In this document: positions 12,753 through 25,200 of the stretch, piece by piece
Position numbering within the stretch: the first letter of the stretch is position 1
Layout: each line of letters begins with the position of its first letter
From: Prostheceraeus crozeri
Lineage: Eukaryota > Platyhelminthes > Polycladida > Euryleptidae
NCBI GenBank assembly: GCA_907163375.1
Contig: CAJQUW010005746.1
Span: 124,001-188,000, forward strand
Direction of reading: 5' to 3'
Length of the DNA stretch: 64,000 nucleotides
The notes under the pieces: model-generated
Database searches by the model: none
Told to the model about the DNA's origin: nothing
Seen by the model: only the letters and a program-made list of their open reading frames with translations
Translations under genes and position numbers: made by a program

Positions 12753-13374
12753 CAGCTTTCGATCGCTACATCAGCTCACAGATCAGAGTTGACATACAAT
12801 CCTAAAACCCGGCACGTTGAAACTGAACCGGAAGAGAGAATAGAGAAACACAACATGCCCTCACACACCCTATATCTGAGACACACCTCCTCTCCTAAGG
12901 ATGTTAGACAAGAAATACCTGAAAAACTTCAGTTCTAGTGGAATTAGAAGTTGATATCTGGTGACACTACACTTCATAAAAGTACTACACGTCCCAAAAG
13001 TCCTAAATGAGTACTAGAAAGAGCACTGAATCTGAGTACTAATTACGTACGACAAAGAAATGAGTCCCAGAATTTAGTACTCTTTGAGTTCGAAAACATT
13101 AGTACTCATTTTCTAACTCTTTGGATTCAAAAAGCACAGCACTTATTTTGCACTCATTTAATGAGTTACATTGGACTAGCACCTCCAATATATCGAAAAA
13201 TGCCATCCGTCATATCCAACACATATCTAATACATACATGTACACACATCCATCGAAGAAGAAATGCTTTGGCAATTAAACACAAATGCAATTGGATCAA
13301 TGAAATATGTTCATGTATCAAAGCGGAGTTGGTGAAGTGGGTAAACTCTGGCAAAAACTTGGGTAAAATCACTG
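12753..13374. other. Noncoding interior with weak internal repeats
   Basis: Around 12970-13150 the words AGTACT, GAGTACTA and GTACTCATT recur in both orientations, suggesting a decayed short repeat. No gene seen. Confidence 0.35.
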
Positions 13375-14209
13375 TACAGAATTAAATATTTTGTTTGTCT
13401 GTTTCGGTTGGCTAGAAGTGTGATTAATTCGAAATTGATGGCACATCGAGGAACCTACTAAGTGGGCAAAAAGGAATTCCTAATACCATACAGAGATAAG
13501 AAAAAGTCATGCGTTGCTTGCGGATTAATGTGAGTTCCTGCAAAGTAATTCGATTGCCACAATTCCTTCAGATTCGAAGAATTCAGATTACTGCGCATAA
13601 GTTTTCTCCATAATGTTGGCCCTTACATTCATTATTAAAAAAGTAGCAGGTGTACGAAAATTAGTTCACTTGAGGATTTCACCATCGTCTTCTCACCATT
13701 CCTTGCTGCATAGTACATTCACTGAATGGAATGTTAGCCAAACAACGGTGTGTTTTGGTGTTTGCGAAGTGATATCACAGCACGCACACATCTTCCACTG
13801 GCTCTGGGGCTGTATTAATAAAGCTAGCATTTGCTATAGCATTTCCTAGGGGTAGCGCTAGGCAAGTTGCTACTAGGGGTAGTAGCAACTTCAGTTCCGT
13901 ATTAATAGAGAAAGCCTAGCGTCAACTCTGACGCCAGTTAATGCTAGATCAAGTTTCATTGACGTGTCGATTCAGCGCGCAGCTGCATTCACCACCTGGG
14001 GCCTATTTCATGACGCTTACAATCATTGTAAATTGTAATTTTACGATGACAAACCAAATTTACAATGCCAGAGGAAGACGAAAGTCAATTTCATGAGTGA
14101 CAATTGATCGATTTGTGAATTGTAATCGACTGGCTTCAATTGTAAAAGACCGCAGCACGCTTGTCCTCACAGTGAATGTGCTATCGCCGCTTCATATACA
14201 GCCATCAAA

Positions 14210-14467
14210 ATGCTGACACAGGCTCAAAAATTGAAGCTCTTGACAATGCTGAATGAGCATAAAGAACAACTGACGGCGAAATTTAGCACTCCTGCTGACG
14301 GCAAGAAAAAAAAACTCGCAATATGGAATGCGATATATTCTAACATGGAAGCCATTGGATATAAAGGATCAATGGAAAAATTGCGTGATGTTGAATATCA
14401 AAACATACGGAAAGCAACGATAAAGAAAAGAGGTGCAGCCATGAAGTCAGGTGAAGGTAAGAAATGA
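14210..14467 (+). pseudogene. Harbinger Myb/SANT-like DNA-binding protein, N-terminal part
   Basis: An 85-codon frame, MLTQAQKLKLLTMLNEHKEQ..., rich in lysine, with a helical region KKKKLAIWNAIYSNMEAIG and YKGSMEKLRDVEYQNIRK that resembles the Myb/SANT-like domain of the second Harbinger protein. In that family the protein helps import and target the transposase. A GAAG|GTAAGA donor-like sequence at about 14457 may mean this is only the first exon, read through to a stop. The continuation is not present in the element. The assignment rests on context and fold-like composition. Confidence 0.6.
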
Positions 14468-14512
14468 ACGTGCTATGATTACATAAACTAATGCATTCGG
14501 GAGCTAAGTGAA

Positions 14513-15142
14513 TTACACACGAACAGAATTGTTTTCGTAACTTTCTTGTGAATGTTTTAATCTATATAACAAATGTGCTTTACATACATACAGAGTGTCT
14601 ATTTCTATGGCAATAAAGTGTCCAATTTTGTGTCGATCAGCATATTGATGTTCGTCCACGGAAGGTGCAATGATGGGAATCAGTATACCATCTACAGCAC
14701 CACACACAGATGGCATTCCTGCAATGTTGAAAAACTTTTCTGCTAAGTTATCGCAGCTAGATGGCCAGCCTATGACGTCATCGAACATGGCAGTGTTTAG
14801 CGCATTGGTCACTCTACGAATCGCTCGGCAAACGGTTGATTCGGATGGACCATGGCTATCTCTCATAACGTGATAGAAGGCATTGCTGGAATAAAAATGC
14901 AACGTCGTCAAAAGTTGCTGTTTCGCTGAAAGACTGCCAAGACGATTTTCAATTTCCAAATGCGGTCCAATTCGCTCAAGGATATACGAGATTGAGGATG
15001 CTTGCAACCGATATCTCTGCTCCCAGTCGGTAGCGTCGTCAAAGTTCCGTCGGTTATAAAAATTGCGACTCACAGGACCAACGCGGTCAAGTTCGAGCAT
15101 GTCGAAGATAGGATTGAATCCGTCTCGGTTCATCTTACCCAC
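14513..15142 (-). pseudogene. Harbinger (HARBI1-like) transposase, C-terminally truncated
   Basis: A 209-codon frame. Residues about 40-110 form the helical N-terminal region (YILERIGPHLE..., STVCRAIRRVTNAL). The first DDE catalytic segment follows at about residue 145: CGAVDGILIPIIAPSVDEHQYADRHK, matching the family's AIDGT.I motif. Full-length family members run about 350 residues. Here the frame departs after GHFIAIEID, so the second Asp and the Glu of the DDE triad are absent, along with the RNase-H-like second half. It cannot be an active transposase. Its own start (MGKMNRDGFNP) is plausible. Tail-to-tail with the Myb-like ORF. Confidence 0.85.
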
Positions 15143-15389
15143 CTCACAAGCTTTGTAAATGTCTTTCTACAATTCTTACATAGTTTCACAATTCAACATT
15201 GTTCATGAAACTGAAATCAATGATTCTTCGTTACAATTTTACAAATTACAATGCCCTTTTCCAGTTTACAATTCTACCTTACCATTACAAGTCATCATGA
15301 AACAGAATATTTACAATTTTAAGCTACAATTCATAATTAACTATGATTGTAAGCGTCATGAAATAGGCCCCTGCTCTCACGCCCGGTAA

Positions 15390-16160
15390 TCGGGTCATAG
15401 AAATCTGGCAATTTGACGCACATTCCGAGTGAAAGCGCGCGCTCAGTGTTAACAACACAAGTGTGTATGTCGGAGATCAAAGCAGTTTCATTCATTCCCG
15501 CCTGTTGACACTTATCACTCAGAGAAGATAAAACATCAAATTTATTGTTAAATAGTTCAATACATGAAATGGGCCTCATTTTAATCGACATCATCTCCCG
15601 ATCTTCAATATGACATCAGAATGATCTAATTTTGCAAGTTAAGAAAAAAAGAATACATTCTATACAGTAAATGAATATGATGACGTCCTTGGCTTGCAGT
15701 GTTAAACGTCATACACAATAGAGTGAAATGTGAGGCGAATTTCAGCCGGGAACTATTTGCGGTTGAAAGGAAAAATTTAATAATGTTAGCTACTTGACAT
15801 CTCCGCACGTGTTTTGAACTCCCAATTATGATTACTGTAATAGCGAACTTGAATTAACTCAACGAAATTTTAAAACAGTCCCTATAATTTTGCTGGATTA
15901 TGAGCAGGCCGAACAGTAGCGAAAATGTGGAATATAGAAATCTGTCAATTAGACGCTCACTTCGAGAGAAAACTTGTACATTCGCGCGCGTTCGGCGTTA
16001 ACAATAGAAGGCTGATTGTCGTAGATCAAATCGATTATCGTCTCTCCTTTCCCGACTGTTGACACTTATCATTCAGAGAAAATGAAACATCAAATATATA
16101 AATCCTTGCTTATGAACAATGGTTGAATAATTCGATGCATGAAGTGGGACTCATTCAATC
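15390..16160. repeat. Diverged tandem duplication, about 230-bp units
   Basis: 15395-15625 and 15935-16160 share, in order, TAGAAATCTG-CAATT, GCGCGC, GTTAACAA, GTTGACACTTATCA, CAGAGAA and AAACATCAAAT. On the minus strand the first unit is open (15337-15594: ...KFDVLSSLSDKCQQAGMNETALISDIHTCVVNTERALSLG...), while the second has stops. It could be a duplicated exon of the outer Harbinger-like element. No domain recognised. Confidence 0.6.
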
Positions 16161-17630
16161 GTTGTGATCTTCCGATTATTAATGTAACATAATAAGTAGC
16201 TAAATTTGAAAGTGTAGAAGCAGTGTAGAATACATTTCTAATAATATGTTGCGGTACTTCTATTCTTTCGCACCCCCACAGTTTTCAAGTTTTGCAAAAT
16301 CATCAAATTTCGCCAAAGTTAGTCACATCGGGTTAGAATAGACTTGATCTGTCACTGAGTGACAGCACAGCACCACTGAGAAGTCTTTCTTGAACCCTGG
16401 GATGAAGGATTGGTCCCTTGGATCCTCAGTTAGAATACAAGGTACAGCTGTGATCATGAACTTCGTGTGATTGTTGTCTACAGACAAATGACGAGCAGTT
16501 GTCTAATTCTGAGGCTGTAGATGTTCTACAAGTCAGATAAGAGGAGTTTTACACACTCAACGCTATGCGACGTTAGTGAGACTGCCCGTAGGAGCAAGAG
16601 AAGCTCGTTGACGATGCAACACCTCCGAGTGTCAACAACAGAAATGTGGGGGGGGGGGTTAACAATAGAAGCACCTATGTTGCCAAGTAAGTGACACAAC
16701 ATGACGGTCCTCCTACCGCTCACAATGGAGCAATGGCAGTCCAACTCAATATGTAGTCTATCTCATTATTTTGGCGGGTATTGGAAATTAATTCTTAACA
16801 ATTAACATCTAAGCGCAGTGGGATCCTCTCATGTCATGATTGCTCTACTTATAATCTGAAAATGAAATGTCAGAAAATAAATTCCTCGAATTGTCTGACT
16901 TATTACATTGTGAACAAGTCACTACACATAAATAAAATATAATATTTTATTGTAATTCCTATCTAGAACATTTTGATCAAATCATTAGCAGTGTCGGATG
17001 TATTGATTGGGAGTTTTCTTCTTACTTTCTGAATTGCTTCTATTATTCTGAATTACTTTCTAAAGCTTTCTGGAGAGAAAAATGTTTGTCAATTTATCGC
17101 CAATACATCTTGATTCTTATCAGGCTACTGAGATAAAAAATTACAATTCGATTACTTATCAATTTTAAGCACACTATTTCATCACAATTTCATTATTATT
17201 CAAATTTATCAACGGTTATGAAGGTCAAGTCAGTAAATTGAAAAACCATGAAAATCACGGAATATTAGCACCGTTGCATTACTCCATACGCAAGCAATTA
17301 GTATCAATGATAATGCATTTTGTCGTCATTAAGTGAAATTCATAAATAGGAATATTGGTTGTCTAAATGTTGAAAATAACAATCCATTTCATTTATCAGG
17401 ACGTCTAGTGCAAAAGTGGAATGAATAAAGAGAATATGTCGCTTAAATTCCATTTTAGCGCAAAATTTATTCAGTTATGTAATAACTTTTATAATTGCAG
17501 TTTATGATTCGATATGTTTATTCAAATTAGAAAAATTGTGCACCATCTTGAAGCCAATGCGCTCAACATTACCATGCTGTAAACATCATATTAGATATCC
17601 TTCAATATTGCTCTTAAATATTCAATCTAG
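16161..17630. other. Interior of outer Harbinger-like element, no gene seen
   Basis: AT-rich with an 11-base G run at 16648-16658. Short frames only, none with recognisable motifs. Confidence 0.4.
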
Positions 17631-17872
17631 CATCATCCCTAGCATCATACCTTGCTAGGGAATTTGCCAGATTTTAGACGTAGCGCTAGGGTAGTGCTAG
17701 ACTAGCACTAGGATAGTTACTATCTCTATTAATACGACAGCCTAGCGCTAGGTCTCAGACATAGTGCTAGCCTAGCGCTACCCTTTTGCTACCTTTATTA
17801 ATACGGAAGTTGTTGCTAGGCTAGCACTAGGGTAGAGCTAGGGTAGTGCTAGGCTAGCCTATCTTTATTAAT
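17630..17872. repeat. Right subterminal GCTAG/CTAGC array
   Basis: More than a dozen GCTAG or CTAGC words, often joined as CTAGCGCTAGG, interleaved with TATTAATA words that echo the terminal inverted repeat. A smaller matching cluster lies at 13825-13925 near the other end. Probable transposase or Myb-protein binding region, by analogy. Confidence 0.75.
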
Positions 17873-18059
17873 AAGGCCCCTGGTGTCCTCTGCTGACAGC
17901 TTATTGTTTGCCATTTCCAATAGCAAGCGATACACGAATTATTCATTCGAGAAGGAGCAAGTTGTCTAATTCTGTGATGTGCCATTTCGATATTAGGGTT
18001 ACATATAACCCTTCCTTTCTAGGAAACCGAAGACGCGCGCCGATGAATCTAATTCTGTG

Positions 18060-21021
18060 GTCGCAGCAAATAATAGACGTTGGCAGGGCTTAAGGTACTG
18101 TTGGCAAGGATGCTTTTGATCTAAATTGATGTCTCAGGGTTCTTGAACAATAAACAAGGAAATCGACAAATAGTCACAGATTAGTATTTGCAGGATCGCT
18201 TCTTGTTTCCGTTGTCATTTCTGTGAGCACCCCTACCTGAGACAGAAGCCATCTGAGTAATAATTTTGCTGCAGGAACAATGTTGACCGTTTGATAGGCG
18301 TCACTTGTTTCCACAGTCACTGCTCGTGAACAATTCGCACTCGTTAGTTAGATCGAAGCACACGTCGTCATTACCACTTGCATGCTGACTCACTGAATGT
18401 ATTGACATTGATGTTTCATCATTTTAGGTGTACTTTGTGAATTTAAGTTCGATAATTCTAGTTCTTTTGCTTAGAGCTCAGATTCATACGTAAGTAAGAC
18501 TTCATGATTTACAGTGTAGATGTAACGACTTGTATACTCTTATGTATTGTTATAGAAGCACTGACAGCATGATGCCTCATACTTGCCCTGGCGACTTGCT
18601 TACGGAAAGGAATGCTTCAAATGATAAAGATAGGCTATTGCATAATACTTCAAATAGTTACATTTACATGCAAAAATGAATATTCATCACGGTGGTAACC
18701 ACTCGTCTGCGAGCCATGAGTCAAGTCTTTCCGATTGAATAATTCTTTCTATTTTCCCCAAAGGTCTTCTGCTTTTCCGCATGAGTTACATGATTTTTGG
18801 TGGTCAAGTACTGCACTGCTTATGTAGGCCTAATTACCCACATTTGCACTACGAAGTTAAGTGTTTAAAAGATTCAACATGTCAATTCTAATTGGGCAGC
18901 AAGATCAATTTCGCACAACTGATCCGATTCAACCCAGTTTACCGCATCATGAATGTATAAGAAAAGCTTCTTCCAAGTTACTATGTTTAATAGTGAACAA
19001 CCTTTAATAACAATTTTAGTAGGCCTATTAGAGAAAAAGTAGTGGCAGCTGACGAGAGGCATTTTGTGAGTTAGTACTGTCAAATAAAGAAAATTAGCGA
19101 TTCTTTAATTCAATTAGTGAAAATGAAATTAATTTTTAATTACCAACTCAAGGCTTGATTTGATCCGACATCAAAGGACGTGAGGTCATTCGCACGCAAT
19201 GTTGCGTGTAAATAACCAGACAACTGAAGACAGTATACTCCCACGTAAAATTGGGTGCAAGCAGCCACAACTATACGGTGAGGTTTTCAGACGCAACAAT
19301 TCGTCGAAATGGTAACTTTTTTTACTGAACGGTTAAATTCTTTCCATGATCACTTCAAATATCCCACACAATTTTTTAAGCATTAATCGTTAGAATTGAG
19401 CAATTGCTTCTTATAAGTGGTTATCTACTGAACACGTTACCAAAGTTTCATAGTATCAAATTCATAGGAAATTTTACAGTTTTTTAGTATATACATGTAA
19501 CGATATACTGAATCTGTCTTTTTAGGAATTTGTAGTCGCTGCTCGTCCGCGATTTCAAGATGATCATCATTATTCTTCAGTAATTGAACAGTTTTTAATT
19601 TGATATGAAATCAACATGTTTGAGAACAGTTGTATGCATATCAGAAGGTACAAATTGATTCACCTGTTTAATCTCTAGGAGTAGGCATATTCAAAATGTT
19701 CAATCAGGCATTGATTACTTTGCTTAGCAATTCGGCGGAAGCTTTTTTGACATACAGTAAACGAGGGCGAATCAGACACTGTTGGTGAGAAATCTGTTTA
19801 TTTGCTCACTGATAGCCACTATGACATGATAACTTATGTATGTCACAGTGATTATTAATGCATATCTATACATATGCCTATACATGTGTATCGTAGTGAT
19901 TATTAACGCAGGCCTACATATACGGCTTGCAATTTCACAACACACCAAAAAAATAGTAGACTTACAGATCTAGTTGATTACATCACATTTCGTTGTACTG
20001 TATCGGCCGTTAGATGAATCGAATACCTATTATGATGAGTCTGATACCTTTGTTGCAATAATTTTTATTTAAGCCTTTAACAGAAGCTTAATAATCAAAT
20101 TTTGATCAATTTAGAATAGCTGTTTCTTCAACCGAAATTTATATTCATCATGAATTGAAAATGTCCAAAATAATTACGCTACATTTATTTTATGATGTTA
20201 GTTACATAAAAACAATGATTTTTTATGGCTGTGTGCTAGGCGTACCTGCTCGCACCGAACATTTTCGAAGTCATGTTGAAGCAATTATTAGTAGGCCTAT
20301 AGGTGAAATGTAATTTGTTAAAATAAAGATAACCTACATATTAGCAAGAGGAGCAACAGCCGGGTATTCACAGTATTCACAGTGAAATAATAACAATTCT
20401 GAGAGATTTCGTGGCCAAAAATGATTTGTCATGAACTTGAATCATCGAATTTTTCGCCACTTCTTTCACGTTTTCCTCACCGCCAAGAAATGGTCATGGT
20501 TTTCAAGAAATTTCACCATTATGACACATGGAAATTGAAAGTTTGAATTGAATAATTTATTAACACTATAATTGAATGATGCTCTCCTTTGGATAAATTA
20601 TAGTGCTGATGGGTGTCTGATGCCTTGAGAAAAACTCCCGTGGCAACTGCTTTTCATTTCTAAACAATGCCCAGTAAATTTCTGTCATGAAAAAAATGCT
20701 ATTCATGTCTATTACTTTCTTGGAGATTTATGTGCATTTTTGTCAACATCGTCAAGCAGTATGAGGCAATCAGTATTCAATAGTCTATACTGCACTTTGA
20801 AATGCTTAATACCTGTGTCAGATGAACATGTACGGTGGAATTAATTGATAATTATTCCCAACGTCTAGATATAAACTTGAATGAACAGCATTCGAATTTT
20901 AATTGGCACAAGTGATCTATATTTATTCTATATAGCTTTATAATACAAATTTCGGTTGAAGGCCTTTTGTGAATTGATGCAGCCTATGATGTTCCAACCA
21001 ATGAAATCAAATCTACGTCCA
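18060..21021. other. Noncoding interior of giant element
   Basis: No gene or clear element apart from an unpaired TTTACAGTG end motif finishing at 18516 followed by TA. AT-rich throughout. Confidence 0.4.
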
Positions 21022-22297
21022 AAATTCGTATATAATCTATTAAAACAGCCAAATACACGCACTTAACATTATTTGCAGAAAAAATCGAGTCTTCACGAAA
21101 AGCAGCTGACTAAAAATATTGTTGGAACAGGACTTAAACTTCAGAACTTAAACTAACGGTTAAAATTTCAATTGATAGATATTCATGCTTGCTTTTGTGA
21201 AACATACTGGACTTAATCACGATTGTCTACAGCGAGGAATTTATGCATAGCTCTTTTGAAATGAATGTGTTTATATTTTCTGAAAATGTTTCGCATAGCA
21301 TGTATACATGATGCAATGTAAGCTTGTCACGTTTGATTTTACTTGATGCAGACTGGTTGCTTAGTGTAATAACAGCGAATCTCAAAATAGCAAACGGTAA
21401 AAGGCGAATACATAAAAAATCGAATTTTCAAAATAGCGTACAATCTTGCTACGTACAAATAGCTCGAGTGTTGTGCAGAACTAAATATATTCTTTAATTA
21501 ATATTTCATCTCAACATTTTAATAAGGCCATGTTTACTTTAGTCAACATACATAGTTGTTGAATTTTTATGCAAATGTGCTTCCTTTAAGGGAGCAGCAA
21601 TGCAAAAATTGTACCCTTAAAATAATCCTGTAGCAAAATGAAGTAGGATCGACATGGTCAATAACTATATAAATGAATCAAAACTCCAAAGTGAGTAAAA
21701 GAGGAAGTTTGAAAAGCACAAGCTGATCAATAATCGATCTGTTATAAAAGCAAAGAAGTAAAGACAATGTCGTCATACTATTAAAAAGAAACATTTCGAG
21801 ATAGAATTACGTTTACGGTAAACTACGTTATGATAGTTTTATGGAAAAAGGGTGCCATGTCTCATGAATCATTAAAGAATTAAGAACGGAATGAGAAGAA
21901 CCTATGTAAGCCGTACGTGCAAGCTGGCAGCAGACGACAAAAATTTGTGAATCAGTAGAAATAGATAAAGAACACCTAATGCAACCAGAATGATTCAGGC
22001 ACATGTAAATTTGCAAGTCAAATGCGTGTGCATAGTGGGCTCTATTCATTGCTTGAATGAGCATCAAGTTCAATTTTCGGTACAATGATTTCTAGGTGGC
22101 AAGTCAGAATCAAGGCTCAATAATGGTAGAAATTATGTCACTACAATTTTAAAGAGCAATAGGCCTATACCGAAGATAGAAAAGAAAAGTCATAAAAGTT
22201 ACAACACGCAGTCGGCGACTTTCTTCAAGGACTCCCATTCCGCACCTCCGGAGTCAAATACGGCCTTCGAATCGTTGAATGCTGTGCAGGAGTTCCA
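21022..22297 (+). repeat. 1.25-kb direct repeat, copy B
   Basis: Counterpart of 9161-10407. The similarity begins AAATTCG-ATATAATCTAT and ends GCTGTGCAG-AGTTCCA in both. The flanks differ on both sides, so the block itself is the unit. It is more diverged in its first 300 bp than in its last 350 bp. Confidence 0.85.
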
Positions 22298-25200
22298 TAT
22301 TATATATAGATATGCCCCGTGCTATCGGCAGTGCATTCTGGCTATCCGCCTGGTGTCCCTTAGCTAGCAGTGCACATGTAACAGTCGCGACTCCCATGTC
22401 CGTTAGCTACCCCTACGCTGTCCTCTATTTGATTTCGATATTCGTTGGTTATTCATTCGATACGTGAAGCTATCCTCTAATGCTGAATAATCCAAAAGCC
22501 AACTAATCCTCAGATCGGACAGATAATTGTAATCTACAATCCGATAATCTATATTGTAAACTGTAATCCGGGGATCCATTGGCTTCTGGTACAATTTTTG
22601 GCTGAAAAGCGAATAACGAATCTCATCCCACCTGCTTACACGTCTACACAATTAAAAACAGTCATGCAATTCATGCAATAAGAGAAAAAGCAAGCGAAAA
22701 TAACAGATGCCGACAAGCCTCAATCAACATAATTTTTAATTCAGTGGATATGACAACGTATCCATAGGGATTCAAAACTACCGATTTTGAGGTATACATG
22801 AAAAATTACTGAAAATACTTGTATTTGTCAACATTAGGAAGCTTGCCAAATGTGAATGTGGTTAGCATTTACAGACAGGTTTGCATGCATAGAAAATGAC
22901 CTTAAGAAATTCCATATCAAAAATTATGGCTCTCTAGACAGTATTTTTAACTAAATAACCGGAAGCATAAAAAAATTCAATTGTTTCCAAAAGCTGCAAT
23001 CTTCGTCCTATTGCATTAAAATGTGTTTTTTCTTTGATCGTGTCTGACAAGATGAGGAACCGAAAATTCATTTTGGGAAAATCTCATTTTCCGCCTCGTT
23101 CCTTGCAGAATCTCGTTCTGGCTGTTTGAACTATTGGTCTTTCTGTGCAACTAGTGATCTTTGAAATCGTGCGATCAGGCCGTAGAAATGGATTATTCAT
23201 GCATTCGACCGCTCTGTGTCACTCGAAAGGAAGTAACACTGAAATCGATGACACATTACCGAGCAATAATAGAGTGGCAAAAAGAATGTTTAGGTTCACA
23301 TGGTACTATGGTGAAATGGTGAAAAGTTTTAATTAAGTGAACCTATTTCAGATACTTGTGGTGAGGCATGCTCTTCTATAGTAAAGTTGTCAATTCGAAG
23401 ATGAAGCAAAACAAAAAATCTTTATTACGCTATGTTTCTGGCAACTTCTGTAGAATATTTTGGCTAATTATTGTAAAAACTGGCTAACTGTAGAAATTGC
23501 TGTAAAACCAATTACTGGCCACTTACTGTAGAAACAGGCTAAATTTCAAACTGCAAGCTATATCCATTATCATAACGATGTCATGATATGAGACAAGTCA
23601 TTGCTCAAAATGATGCATCTTTCAATAAAGCACGAGGACCGAAGGTCTGAGTGCTTTATTTTCTTAGAGTATGAGAATAAAGTATCTGATTAAAAGCATG
23701 TTTACCGTTTGAAAGCGGTGCTATATCTTCTCTTGGAAAATATAACACCGGTGAGGAAAATAAAGTTCAGTTAAAAAAGTGGTCAAAATTTAACTGGACT
23801 TGTAAATGTGTGCTTAACAAATTAAATCGTGACACACCATTACAACTTGATTTCCATCATGACGAATCATAAACCTATCTTATTAATAAAAAATCGCTCG
23901 AACTTGGATTCCCTAAATTGTACTGACATGATCTTTGGAATTACGGATCATGTTGATCATTACGGATGAGATTGCCGAATGATTAAGAGTACAAGCAAAG
24001 GTAATTGAGTTTTACTTCATATAGTACAAATAAATATCACTCTTATAAGCCTGAATCTACGATGACACTGCAGCGAGGTGTAATGATGCATAGACTACAC
24101 AGTAAGGAAAGGCGAGCGATTTTCAAACAGTATCTGCTCTAATCGACAATTACACAGTGTGTGACAGAAGAAGATAATTGAATAACAGATGATGAACTGA
24201 CTAATCGGTCGCTTATGAATCCCGAACTTAAGGTCTATCTCCAACCCGTTATCACATACAGTTGTTACCAATCCAGTCTATTCAATATTGTTCTCCTAGT
24301 GTCTGCTTTTGTATTGTTATCAAATTGTGTGCTTCTCCGAGAGGTAGGCGTATACACTAATTTGCGCTATGCTTTCGACAGCAAAATGCAGCTTCAACAT
24401 CTGTTTCACGGCAGGCCTATGTGAAATGGAGAAGATTCTTTTCATGAACTCCTATACTTAAAATGCTGCCTCGTTCCTATAAGTATATAGTGCCGCTATA
24501 TAGTTAACTGCTTTTTGACAAACATCCTTCCTTCCGGTCCATATTTCTCTACAGTCTTTAAGTTTATGTACATATACGCATTAGGCTAATTATATTACTT
24601 AACTCGATGAATTAATTTATAGATTATTTACTTTAGTGACGATGACTTTGCTGTGCTTTGTAAACTCACTGCTATGGACGCTTTTCATTTGAAGAAAAAT
24701 TTAAATTATAGTAGAGCATGTTTTCTTGTCCATTCCTGTAAATGCATCTACCTATTGAACATTATGCATAAGGCTTATATTCGTAGCAGTGATATGATGT
24801 TGCCAAGTTTATGTTGCATGTAAATTCTAATGAACAAACAGGCGAAGCATGCCCGTACACGCTTTCCAAAACTTAGATGTAATTGAAGCAACTGCAAAAA
24901 CGTGAATTGTGGTAGACGCCATTAAAGAAATGACACTATTTTATAGCGTGCAGCTACTTTGCTTTAAGGGGCTGGAAATGGACACTCAATTTAGATATAA
25001 TATTGAAATTTTGCTTCATAATAGGCATTAGTATGATAGAGTGGACCGGGGCAAGCTGTTAGGAAAGTGACCTTGCAGAGAAGAATGTCGAATAAAAGCA
25101 CCTTAACAAAGATAGCCCCTAACTTTGTTAAAGTATAGGCCCTAATATTCAATTCATAACACTATTTGTAAACTGCAGATAGCATATGTTTTTCGTAGTG

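Larger units (their letters stand above)
13999..15370. mobile_element. Harbinger element, 1372 bp, internally deleted
   Basis: Exact 28-bp terminal inverted repeats (13999-14026 and 15343-15370) start GGGCCTATTTCATGACGC, with CTG target duplications at 13996-13998 and 15371-15373. Subterminal TTACAAT/ATTGTAA words occur about eleven times, mostly within 250 bp of the ends. It carries a Myb-like ORF on the plus strand and a truncated transposase ORF on the minus strand, converging tail to tail, which is the two-gene Harbinger plan. The middle, containing the 3' halves of both genes, appears to be missing. Confidence 0.9.
13807..17879. mobile_element. Harbinger-like element, 4073 bp including a nested insertion
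   Basis: Bounded by GGGCTGTATTAATAAAG at 13807 and CTTTATTAATAAGGCCC ending at 17879, with CTG duplicated at 13804-13806 and 17880-17882. The site is confirmed by the empty counterpart at 40131-40729, which reads GGCTCTGGTATCC. A 3-bp duplication and a GGGC terminus suit the PIF/Harbinger superfamily; zebrafish Harbinger3 is known to target CWG. Both ends carry subterminal clusters of GCTAG/CTAGC (CTAGCGCTAGG-like) words, with TATTAATA words between clusters. No transposase of its own is recognised. The element minus its nested insertion is about 2.7 kb. Confidence 0.75.
13375..18059. mobile_element. hAT-like MITE copy split by a 4.07-kb Harbinger-like insertion
   Basis: 13375-13806 plus 17880-18059 together match the uninterrupted copy at 40131-40729, giving an internal empty-site comparison. 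The ends are TACAGAATTA and AATCTAATTCTGTG, the family end being CACAGAATTAGA. The flanking 8 bp no longer match in this copy. No coding function. Confidence 0.8.

Noticed and set aside
9161-22297. Reading the 1.25-kb direct repeats as LTRs of one retrotransposon
   Set aside because: No gag or pol coding sequence, primer-binding site or polypurine tract between them, and the ends are not TG...CA.
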